Assembly: GCA_026989715.1 (NCBI GenBank)
Contig: JALSIU010000352.1
Location: forward strand, 1-7,658
Source of the DNA: Methylomonas sp.
GTDB taxonomy: Bacteria > Pseudomonadota > Gammaproteobacteria > Methylococcales > Methylomonadaceae
Length of the DNA stretch: 7,658 bases
Direction of reading: 5' to 3'
The notes under the pieces were generated by a model, which was given only the letters and a program-made list of their open reading frames with translations, ran no database searches and was not told the origin of the DNA. Position numbers and translations under genes: made by a program. Of the stretch, positions 1 to 6,228 are shown piece after piece (position 1 is the stretch's first letter; the number at the start of each line of letters is the position of its first letter).

Positions 1-555
1 CAAAAAACGCGCATATAACTCTTTTCCCGTCCCACTTTCGCCAACCAACATGACCCTTGTGTCATGTACCGCCAAACGCTTCAACTGCTCCTTAATACGC
101 TCGGCAAAAGCACTATTACCGACAGGCTCATTAATCTCAGCAAGCTGCTGTTTTAAACCGGCATTTTTCCGCTGCAATAAATGCGCATCAATGGCTCGCT
201 CTGCTACCAACAATAGTCGCGCCAAGGATAAAGGCTTTTCCAGAAACTCATACGCGCCCAACTTAGTCGCTTCGACTGCCGTTTCAATCGTCCCATGCCC
301 CGACATCATAACAACCGGTACATCTAAATCATTAGCCGCCCCCCACTCTTTCAAAAGCGTAATACCATCAGTATCCGGCATCCAAATATCCAATAAAATC
401 AAGTCAAACTGGTGCATTCTACGCATTTTACGCGCCTCTGTAGCATCGCAAGCCATATACACGATATAGCCTTCATCCTGTAAAATTTCTTGCACCAACT
501 GCCTAATATCCGGCTCATCATCTACGACTAATATATTTGCTTTATATCCACTCAT
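1..555 (-). CDS. ntrX: NtrX-type sigma-54-dependent response regulator (partial, C-terminus beyond window)
   Basis: This is the cytoplasmic partner of the kinase just upstream. It should receive phosphate and activate sigma-54 RNA polymerase at target promoters. The 185 visible codons begin at ATG (555). The receiver domain spans about residues 6-122: acidic pair D12-D13, phospho-acceptor D56 in LLDIWMP, switch residue S85 in MMSGHG, and K107 in LEKPLS. A linker follows, then the start of the AAA+ domain with the Walker A motif GESGTGKE (172-179), which is typical of sigma-54 activators. The gene runs off the left edge, so the rest of the AAA+ domain, the GAFTGA loop and the DNA-binding helix-turn-helix are not seen. 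The start is well supported: TGAAGG lies 5 nt before the ATG and overlaps the kinase stop codon. The receiver sequence (GTIETAVEATKLGAYEF) is very like NtrX. Which genes it controls cannot be read here; in Neisseria the NtrYX pair affects respiratory enzymes. Confidence 0.93.
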   Translation of the reverse strand, partial: MSGYKANILVVDDEPDIRQLVQEILQDEGYIVYMACDATEARKMRRMHQFDLILLDIWMPDTDGITLLKEWGAANDLDVPVVMMSGHGTIETAVEATKLGAYEFLEKPLSLARLLLVAERAIDAHLLQRKNAGLKQQLAEINEPVGNSAFAERIKEQLKRLAVHDTRVMLVGESGTGKELYARFL

Positions 556-560
556 TACAA

Positions 561-566
561 CCTTCA
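561..566 (-). promoter_or_regulatory. Ribosome binding site of ntrX overlapping the ntrY stop (TGAAGG)
   Basis: On the minus strand the kinase stop codon TGA runs into AGG, 5 nt before the regulator's ATG. Termination of the kinase and initiation of the regulator are therefore likely to be coupled, which keeps the two proteins in ratio. Confidence 0.7.
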
Positions 567-2729
567 CATAGTGACGGCAGGAAATTCAATAATAAACCCT
601 GCACCTTGCTGGTATTGGCTATCCACCCGAATAGCCCCCCCATGCTCTTCAATGACTTTTTTTACAATTGCCAAGCCTAAACCGGTTCCCTTCGTTTTGT
701 TGGTTACATAAGGCTCAAAAATTTTATGGGCTTGCTGCATATCAATACCACACCCCGTATCATAGACAGCCAACCGTACAACCATACCACTGCGTTTAGT
801 GACACTCTGCAATGTCACAGTTATTGTGCCACGCCCTCCCATCGCCTCCAATGCATTCTTAAAAATATTATGCATCAACTGCCTAATACTCACTGCATCG
901 GCCTTAATCAGCGGCACAGACTCACCGGCTTTTAACTCAAAATTCACATGAGGCTCTGCGCTATATAAAACAATGATTTCTTGTACCAATGCCAATAAAT
1001 CCAAGTTTACCTTTTGCTGATGTCCAGGGCGTGCATATTCAGAAAAATCATTGACCATCGCCTTCATCGCCTCTACCTGTTGCACGATGGTGCGCGTAGA
1101 ACGGCTCAACATTTCCGCATCCGCTTCTTCCAATTTGCAGGCCAACTTATGTTGCAACCGCTCCGCCGACAACTGTATCGGTGTTAACGGGTTCTTGATT
1201 TCATGCGCCAAACGTCGCGCAACCTCCGACCATGCCGCATTTTTTTGCGCCTGAATCAAGTCGGTTATATCATCGAAAACAACCACCGCCCCACTATATT
1301 TTCCATCCAGTGAAAAAAGGGAAGTCCCACGACACAATAGCTCTTTACGCCCTTCCTCACTTTCGACCACAATATTATGTTGCCATGTATCCAAAGACCT
1401 CTCTAGCAACGGCCTTACCACCGCCACCAAATCCATCAAATGCGCATGTTCTTGCGCCATATCCTCTAAGCTCTTGCCATAAAAACGCATCACTTGCACA
1501 TGCAAAATAATATTAGCGGCTTGATTGGCAGTACGAATTTTTAAATCGGCATCAAAGCTCAAGACTCCTGACGTTAAACTGGTTAATAATGTTTCCAAAT
1601 AAGCACGTTGCCGCTCAATCTCCTGAGTCGTTGCTCGCGTCTCATCCCGTGCACTCGCAATTTTGCTCACCATATCATTAAAGGACTCAACCAAAAAGCC
1701 CAGGTCATCTTGACGTTTAACAGGCAACAATTGCCCATAAACGCCAGCCGCAACTGCCCGCGTTCCATGCACTAGGTCGCGAATTGGCGCAATAATCTCC
1801 CGTACACTGATAAATGCCGCTGAAATAGAGGCCAAAGAACTCAACAACAAAACTAAAGACAGCATCAACAAGTAGCTATTTTTTAAAGAATGACGCAAAT
1901 AGCTCATCTCCTGAAACCTAACATAAGCAAATTCAACCGAATCCGTTAAATCACCAATACGCTCGGGTACAGGATAAATCACCTGTAGGTAGTAAGGCTT
2001 ATTTGCTTGAATAGCAACCACCGTTTGCACTACCAACTCCTCGCCGATTAAGGCAAGGCCAACATAATCTTCATTCTGTTGCACCTGCAAAAATAAGGAA
2101 CTAACTGGCAAACTGGGCAAAATATCACTGGGCACTAAGCCACGAAAAGCAAGCACTTTGCCTTTATTAGATAATAATGTGATTTCATTCGCACCAGCCA
2201 CTTCACGTAACTGCTCTAACTCTAAGCCAATTTCCACTACCGGCTTATCATGCAATGTTTCAGTCAAGCGGTGCGACTGCATTAAATTCCAACGCATGCG
2301 CTGTTTTAATGAAGCCTCACTTAATTCCAACGCATCTTCCATCGCGCCTTCTAGCTCAACATTAAACCAACTATCAATGCTTTGATGCAAAAATTGCATC
2401 GAGAAATAAAAGACCGTTCCCGCCGGCACTAAAGACAAAACAATAAACAGCAATACCATACGCGTCGTTAAACGCGATCCCGCCTCTTTACGCTTTAATC
2501 GGCGTAACAGAGAAAAAATATTAATCCCCACCAGCAATAACAGAGCCGCCGTGCCCACAATATTACTCAGTAGCAATAGGCTATACTTGTCATTAAGTTG
2601 CGATGTATCTAATAACGCCGAGCTCATCAATTGCAAAGCTAGAAAAATAAAACTTAGCAACAAAAACAAACCAAAGCCAAAATGCATTTTTAGTCGCAAG
2701 AGAGCCGCTCCTGTACGGATAAATCCCAT
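564..2729 (-). CDS. ntrY: NtrY-type membrane sensor histidine kinase
   Basis: This inner-membrane kinase of 721 residues senses an unknown signal and phosphorylates the NtrX-type regulator 8 nt downstream. Four membrane helices are visible at about 17-36, 52-73, 91-112 and 284-306, with a basic cytoplasmic loop (RRLKRK) between helices 2 and 3. A periplasmic region of about 170 residues (113-283) is the likely sensor. Then come HAMP (about 305-360), PAS (about 375-490), and the dimerisation domain with H509 in LAHEIKNPLTPIQLSAERL, typical of NtrY. The ATPase domain follows: N box around N621-N625, DTGCGI at 657-662, FEPYV at 671-675 and GTGLGL at 681-686. All catalytic motifs are intact. The ATG at 2729 overlaps the previous gene by 40 nt and lacks a good ribosome binding site. 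A second ATG at 2687 lies just after that gene's stop and would also keep all four helices. I prefer 2729 because the basic RLRLK stretch before helix 1 is then kept. Confidence 0.95.
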   Translation of the reverse strand: MGFIRTGAALLRLKMHFGFGLFLLLSFIFLALQLMSSALLDTSQLNDKYSLLLLSNIVGTAALLLLVGINIFSLLRRLKRKEAGSRLTTRMVLLFIVLSLVPAGTVFYFSMQFLHQSIDSWFNVELEGAMEDALELSEASLKQRMRWNLMQSHRLTETLHDKPVVEIGLELEQLREVAGANEITLLSNKGKVLAFRGLVPSDILPSLPVSSLFLQVQQNEDYVGLALIGEELVVQTVVAIQANKPYYLQVIYPVPERIGDLTDSVEFAYVRFQEMSYLRHSLKNSYLLMLSLVLLLSSLASISAAFISVREIIAPIRDLVHGTRAVAAGVYGQLLPVKRQDDLGFLVESFNDMVSKIASARDETRATTQEIERQRAYLETLLTSLTSGVLSFDADLKIRTANQAANIILHVQVMRFYGKSLEDMAQEHAHLMDLVAVVRPLLERSLDTWQHNIVVESEEGRKELLCRGTSLFSLDGKYSGAVVVFDDITDLIQAQKNAAWSEVARRLAHEIKNPLTPIQLSAERLQHKLACKLEEADAEMLSRSTRTIVQQVEAMKAMVNDFSEYARPGHQQKVNLDLLALVQEIIVLYSAEPHVNFELKAGESVPLIKADAVSIRQLMHNIFKNALEAMGGRGTITVTLQSVTKRSGMVVRLAVYDTGCGIDMQQAHKIFEPYVTNKTKGTGLGLAIVKKVIEEHGGAIRVDSQYQQGAGFIIEFPAVTM

Positions 2730-3259
2730 TGCTTATCAAAATAAGCAAAAGGCCGCAAAGGCCCAGGCAATGCCTCCGTATCAAACAAAAAACGAAAAGA
2801 CCCTGCTATGCACTGCTCAGGATCATAAGTGGGTAGTAAGATTTCTCCTGAATCAAGGTGACTCATTGAAGCCAGTGCATCATCCAAATTGGCAAAACGC
2901 CGAAACGTATCATTATGCTCATCACGTACGCGGTAATTATTGACCAAGGTGTAATAACGCAAACTAAAGCGATAAGAACGCTCATACAGAACACGATGCC
3001 ACAAACCGGCACAGCATTTTTGCTGTAGCACCAGTACTACATCCCAATATAAAGCGATACCGCTATGCAAAGCATCACGCGCACTAGCACTCAAAGTAAA
3101 ATTCAATTCCGCATGAAAAGTCACTTTATTATCAACTTGCACCAATTGCGCCTGTTTAATCTGCACAAACGCATGATTTTCTACCGCCAACAATCCAGGA
3201 CTCTGCAAATAAATAACAAAGAACAGTAACCATCGCCTACTGCTTTTGCAAACGCGCAT
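2690..3259 (-). CDS. DUF4390 exported protein of unknown function
   Basis: This is a small exported protein, 189 residues from the ATG at 3259. The N-terminus has a basic stretch (MRVCKSSRR) and a hydrophobic core (about 10-25) ending near LLA-VE, so it is a secretion signal or an uncleaved anchor. The mature part shows the DUF4390 pattern: GIALYWDVVLVL (67-78), SLRYYTLVNNYRV (99-111), DDALASMSHL (126-135) and LPGPLRPFAYFDKQWDLS (164-181). The family's function is unknown to me. It sits regularly between rsmB and ntrY-type kinases, which suggests a link to the kinase's periplasmic sensor, but this is inference. Two more upstream starts in frame (GTG 3286, ATG 3271) would add 4-9 residues; I chose 3259 because it gives the cleanest signal peptide. 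The gene overlaps the rsmB end by 23 nt and the kinase start by 40 nt. The C-terminal tail (VQERLSCD) looks less conserved than the rest. Four cysteines (82, 83, 150, 188) lie in the mature part. Confidence 0.85.
   Translation of the reverse strand: MRVCKSSRRWLLFFVIYLQSPGLLAVENHAFVQIKQAQLVQVDNKVTFHAELNFTLSASARDALHSGIALYWDVVLVLQQKCCAGLWHRVLYERSYRFSLRYYTLVNNYRVRDEHNDTFRRFANLDDALASMSHLDSGEILLPTYDPEQCIAGSFRFLFDTEALPGPLRPFAYFDKQWDLSVQERLSCD
2729..2748 (-). promoter_or_regulatory. Hairpin ending on the A of the ntrY start codon
   Basis: On the minus strand an 8-bp perfect stem (TTGCTTAT / ATAAGCAA) closes a 4-nt TTTG loop. The last base of the stem is the A of the ntrY ATG. It lies inside the upstream DUF4390 gene (codons for AYFDKQ). 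Such a stem could hide the start site unless ribosomes translating the upstream gene open it, giving translational coupling. The hairpin is seen; the role is inferred. Confidence 0.45.
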
Positions 3260-4514
3260 AATAAAAACCATCCATTGTTTGCTCACCCGTCAATATTTGC
3301 CGCCCACAAGGACGCGCCACACCCCAATCAGCCTCAATGACCAATTCACGCGCATCAGGCTGCTGTGCTAAAAATTGCGTAATTTGCAGTTCATTCTCTC
3401 GCTTTAATACCGAACAAGTGGCATACAATAAAATCCCCCCAGGCTGCAACATACGCCATGCAGCCTGTAAAATCTGTTGCTGTAACTGTTGCAATGCCTC
3501 AATATCCTCCGCACGCCGCAAGAGCTTAATATCGGGGTGACGACGCACAACGCCCAAAGCAGAACACGGCGCATCTAACAAAATACGCTCATATAACGTA
3601 CCATCCCACCACTTATCAGGCTGTGCGGCATCTGCTGCTTTTAAATCGGCACGCAAATGCAAGCGTTGTAAAGTCTCAGCAACACGACTCAGTCGGTACG
3701 CATCAATATCAATCGCTAATAAATGCTTTAGTTCCGACTGTCTTTCCAAAATATGTGCCGTTTTCCCCCCAGGTGCTGCACACACATCCAAAACTCGTTG
3801 CCCAGCCTGTGCATTAAGCAATTGTGCCGCAAGCTGTGCCGCCGCATCTTGCACCGAAACCCAGCCTTCATTAAAATGCGGTAATTTCTCCACGCCCACC
3901 GCTTCGTGTAACAATATACCTTGCTCTGTATGTGCCAATGCTGTCGCCGCAATATCGCATTCTGCCAACAACTGCAAATACGCAACCCGAGAACAATAAC
4001 GTGAATTGACACGCAAACTCATAGGCGGCAATTGATTATTGGCTTTCAAAATCTCCGGTGCAGCCGTTCCCCAATCAGCCTTAATCGCTTTAATCATCCA
4101 ATCAGGATGTGCATAAGCGACATGCTTATCCGCTAAGGCCTCCAGCGATTCTTGCTCACGCAAATAACGGCGTAAAACTGCATTCAATAAAGATTTAGCC
4201 CATTTTTTTTTCCCCATAACGGCAACCGTCTCAGAAACCGCCGCATATTCTTTCACCCGCATATAGCGTAATTGATACAAGCCTAATAATGCCAAGGCTT
4301 GAATTTTCTTATCTTTAATCGGTTTATTAAGCAATTGCGCCAAAATAAATTCCAAGCGGTAATAATGCCGTACCGTGCCATAACACAAAGCTTGAATAAA
4401 TCCCCTTTCCTGCACATCAGCAACCTGCCCCCAGGCCTCTTCAATAGCCGCCGTCATCGAACGACCGGCAAACACCTTGACTAAAATAGTAGCTGCAACC
4501 AGGCGCGAATTCAT
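3237..4514 (-). CDS. rsmB: 16S rRNA (cytosine967-C5)-methyltransferase RsmB
   Basis: RsmB uses S-adenosylmethionine to methylate C967 of 16S rRNA during small-subunit assembly in the cytoplasm. From the ATG at 4514 it has 425 residues, close to the 429 of E. coli. The N-terminal NusB-like RNA-binding domain covers about the first 135 residues. The catalytic Rossmann domain follows. In numbering from the longer GTG start, the visible motifs are DVCAAPGGKTAHIL (248-261, SAM binding), AIDID (272-276), LDAPCSALGVVRRHPDIK with C322, and YATCS with C372. C372 is the nucleophile and C322 the releasing cysteine in m5C enzymes. The in-frame GTG at 4529 would add five residues (MRGRV); I prefer the ATG because NSRLVAATIL aligns with the start of the E. 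coli protein and a GGGGG stretch lies about 6 nt upstream. A run of nine A on the coding strand (4211-4203, GKKKW) is a possible slippage site. The stop is TAG. It lies 49 nt after fmt. Confidence 0.96.
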   Translation of the reverse strand: MNSRLVAATILVKVFAGRSMTAAIEEAWGQVADVQERGFIQALCYGTVRHYYRLEFILAQLLNKPIKDKKIQALALLGLYQLRYMRVKEYAAVSETVAVMGKKKWAKSLLNAVLRRYLREQESLEALADKHVAYAHPDWMIKAIKADWGTAAPEILKANNQLPPMSLRVNSRYCSRVAYLQLLAECDIAATALAHTEQGILLHEAVGVEKLPHFNEGWVSVQDAAAQLAAQLLNAQAGQRVLDVCAAPGGKTAHILERQSELKHLLAIDIDAYRLSRVAETLQRLHLRADLKAADAAQPDKWWDGTLYERILLDAPCSALGVVRRHPDIKLLRRAEDIEALQQLQQQILQAAWRMLQPGGILLYATCSVLKRENELQITQFLAQQPDARELVIEADWGVARPCGRQILTGEQTMDGFYYARLQKQ

Positions 4515-4563
4515 AACACGCCCCCGCACAAAAAATGACCAGCACCCTGCATTACTTTATTCA

Positions 4564-5496
4564 TCATTCACCTAACGATAAGCCTGCTACTTTATGCGCA
4601 TTTAAAAAAGCAGCAACCGGCATCCGCTTTTTACCCGGCATCTGCACTTCCAATAAGCGCAACACCCCCTCTCCTGTTACAACATCTATATGCTTATCAT
4701 CCTCTAAAATGTAGCCAGGTTCTAAAGACTTATCCACATCAACAGTGACTACTTCCGCCTTCCAAACACGCATCACTTTTCCTTGCAATCGCGTTTGTGC
4801 CACAGGCCAAGCATTCAAACCTCGCACTTGCCGCTCCAACTCAATGGCTGGCCGCTGCCAATTTAATTCCGATTCACTTTTCTCCAACTTATGCGCATAA
4901 GTCACTAATGATTCATCTTGGGGCTCAGGTGCTAACTGTTGAGATTGTAATAATGCCAAAGTCTGTCGCAAGCCCTCCGCGCCCAACAACATCATGCGGT
5001 CATGCAACTCACTGGCCGTTTCCTTATCACCAATACGGCACACTGTTTTATGCAACATATCCCCCGCATCCAGTTGCTTGACCACATTCATAATGGTCAC
5101 GCCCGTTTCAGTATCGCCCGCCATAATAGCGCGATTAATCGGAGCGGCCCCACGCCAACGCGGCAATAACGAGCCATGAATATTGATACATCCCTGCTTA
5201 GGAATATCCAATACTTCCTGCGATAAAATCAAGCCATAAGCCACCACAACCATTAAATCAGCATCTAATGCACGTAACTGTGCAATATCATTTGCTTCTT
5301 TTAAATTTTTGGGTTGCATCACCGGAATATTTTGACTCAACGCCAAGGCTTTCACAGGACCTAATTGCAATTTTCGGCCACGCCCGGCCGGGCGATCAGG
5401 CTGAGTATAAACCGCAACAACGTCATGCTCAGAATCCAATAGCATCTGTAAGGCAGGAACAGCAAACTCGGGCGTACCCGCAAAAATAATTTTCAT
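4564..5496 (-). CDS. fmt: Methionyl-tRNA formyltransferase
   Basis: Fmt transfers a formyl group from 10-formyltetrahydrofolate to Met on initiator tRNA, so the next enzyme's substrate (formyl-Met proteins) exists at all. Its 310 residues are close to the 315 of E. coli. The N-terminal Rossmann domain starts with MKIIFAGTPEFAVPAL. The tRNA-contact loop TQPDRPAGRGRKL is at 31-43. The catalytic triad of the family is present: N105 and H107 in INIHGSLLPRWRGAAPI, and D143 in QLDAGDM. The C-terminal tRNA-binding domain covers about 205-310 (LNAWPVAQT, GEGVLRLLEVQMPGKKRM). The ATG at 5496 lies 3 nt after the def stop (TAA-ACG-ATG), so translation is probably coupled. A GGGA about 10 nt upstream, inside the end of def, may be the ribosome binding site. 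The stop is TGA. No missing residue or frameshift is visible. Confidence 0.97.
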   Translation of the reverse strand: MKIIFAGTPEFAVPALQMLLDSEHDVVAVYTQPDRPAGRGRKLQLGPVKALALSQNIPVMQPKNLKEANDIAQLRALDADLMVVVAYGLILSQEVLDIPKQGCINIHGSLLPRWRGAAPINRAIMAGDTETGVTIMNVVKQLDAGDMLHKTVCRIGDKETASELHDRMMLLGAEGLRQTLALLQSQQLAPEPQDESLVTYAHKLEKSESELNWQRPAIELERQVRGLNAWPVAQTRLQGKVMRVWKAEVVTVDVDKSLEPGYILEDDKHIDVVTGEGVLRLLEVQMPGKKRMPVAAFLNAHKVAGLSLGE

Positions 5497-5499
5497 CGT

Positions 5500-6003
5500 T
5501 TACGCGTCCCGCTTATGCAGTTTTTGCATTTTCTTTTTAATTCTTTGTCGCTTTAATGAAGATAAATAATCAACAAACAACTTACCTTGCAAATGATCCA
5601 TCTCATGTTGAATACACACCGCCAACAAACCATCCGCCTCTAGTTCAAAAGCCTCTCCTAGCTTATCTAAAGCCGAAATTTTCACTTTTTCTGCGCGTTT
5701 TATAGGCTCAAAGATACCCGGTACCGACAAACAACCTTCATCAGATTCTTCTTCTCCCGATATTGCAATCACTTCAGGATTAATAAGACAAATAGGTTCA
5801 TCCCTTTCATCACTCACATCCAACACAATAATACGCTGATGCACATCCACTTGCGTTGCTGCCAATCCAACACCATGCGCATCATACATCGTCTCAAACA
5901 TATCATTAACCAAACCGGTAATCGCCGCATCTACCTTAGCGACTTTTTTTGCTACCGTCCGTAATCTCGGGTCTGGGAACTCAAGAATTGACAAAATACC
6001 CAC
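5500..6003 (-). CDS. def: Peptide deformylase (type 1)
   Basis: Def is a cytoplasmic metalloenzyme, usually Fe(II), that removes the formyl group from the N-terminus of nascent proteins, undoing the work of Fmt encoded directly downstream. Its 167 residues are the usual length (E. coli 169). All three family motifs are intact: GVGLAATQV (44-52, with Q51), EGCLSVP (89-95, metal ligand C91) and QHEMDH (132-137, metal ligands H133 and H137, catalytic E134). The C-terminal end is basic (KRQRIKKKMQKLHKR), as in the class. The start is GTG at 6003, followed by MGILSILEFPDPRLR, which matches the family N-terminus. GGAGAG lies 4 nt before it, a strong ribosome binding site that settles this start. 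It is the first gene of the minus-strand cluster, so its promoter must lie in the divergent region to its right. Confidence 0.97.
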   Translation of the reverse strand: MGILSILEFPDPRLRTVAKKVAKVDAAITGLVNDMFETMYDAHGVGLAATQVDVHQRIIVLDVSDERDEPICLINPEVIAISGEEESDEGCLSVPGIFEPIKRAEKVKISALDKLGEAFELEADGLLAVCIQHEMDHLQGKLFVDYLSSLKRQRIKKKMQKLHKRDA

Positions 6004-6007
6004 TTAA

Positions 6008-6013
6008 CTCTCC
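6008..6013 (-). promoter_or_regulatory. Ribosome binding site of def (GGAGAG)
   Basis: On the minus strand GGAGAG stands 4 nt before the GTG start of def. It is the best ribosome binding site in the window and supports the non-ATG start. Confidence 0.85.
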
Positions 6014-6066
6014 ACTAATAAATTATTTATGGCTGGAATTTTAGCCGAAATCATCTAAACTTTATA

Positions 6067-6093
6067 CTTATACAGCACTCATAATGAGCGCAA
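6067..6093 (-). promoter_or_regulatory. Candidate sigma-70 promoter for def operon (weak)
   Basis: On the minus strand TTGCGC (6093-6088) and TATAAG (6072-6067) resemble -35 and -10 boxes. The 15-nt spacer is shorter than the preferred 17, so a different -35 or an activator may be needed; an alternative -10, TATAAA, lies at 6066-6061. Transcription from here would give a leader of about 55-60 nt before the def GTG. A short palindrome sits in the spacer. This is pattern reading only. Confidence 0.3.
6078..6088. repeat. Short palindrome CTCAT-A-ATGAG in divergent region
   Basis: This is a perfect 5-bp inverted repeat with a 1-nt centre, in the divergent intergenic region, inside the spacer of the candidate def promoter. 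Position and symmetry fit an operator for a dimeric regulator, but an 11-nt palindrome in AT-rich DNA can arise by chance, and no second copy was seen in the window. Confidence 0.3.
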
Positions 6094-6217
6094 TGGCTAA
6101 TAAAAGCACAATGTCTTGCACTTAAACAAAAAACGACAACCGCTAGCAAGACAAGCAAACAAAGAAACCGGTAAACTCTTTTACTAACAATCACTCGCAT
6201 AATGTGACTATAAAATC

Positions 6218-6221
6218 AGGA
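6218..6221 (+). promoter_or_regulatory. Ribosome binding site of tsaP (AGGA)
   Basis: AGGA stands 7 nt before the ATG at 6229, good spacing for a ribosome binding site, and fixes the tsaP start. Confidence 0.75.
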
Positions 6222-6228
6222 TACAAAC

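Larger units (their letters stand above)
6004..6228. other. Divergent intergenic region between def and tsaP
   Basis: These 225 nt separate the minus-strand def cluster from the plus-strand tsaP-dprA pair and should carry both promoters. I see no open reading frame, tRNA or terminator in it. On the def side there is the weak promoter candidate and its palindrome, plus a short inverted repeat GGCT-8 nt-AGCC at 6031-6046 within the def leader. On the tsaP side CATAAT (6198-6203) could be a -10 box placing transcription start about 20 nt before the ATG, but no convincing -35 precedes it. The middle (about 6120-6172) is A-rich and purine-rich on the plus strand, with repeated CAAG/AAAC-like words. 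Confidence 0.7.

Noticed and set aside
50..469. Plus-strand open frame of 139 codons
   Set aside because: It is antisense to the ntrX receiver domain, which is fully family-like; the plus-strand product resembles nothing and is cysteine- and serine-rich as antisense frames often are.
2593..2784. Minus-strand 63-codon hydrophobic frame at the DUF4390/ntrY overlap
   Set aside because: It is a third frame over the first ntrY membrane helices; hydrophobic codons shifted by one frame stay hydrophobic. Two of three frames are already explained.
2551..2943. Plus-strand open frame of 130 codons over the ntrY/DUF4390 junction
   Set aside because: It is antisense to two well supported genes, has no ribosome binding site I can see and no recognisable domain.
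5381..5394. Perfect 14-bp GC-rich palindrome CGCCCGGCCGGGCG
   Set aside because: It lies in fmt exactly over codons for the conserved RPAGR loop, whose residues need GC-rich codons. Protein conservation explains it better than a DNA site.
6209..6214. TATAAA as a -10 box for tsaP
   Set aside because: It is only 4 nt before the ribosome binding site, so transcription would start within or after AGGA and lose it.
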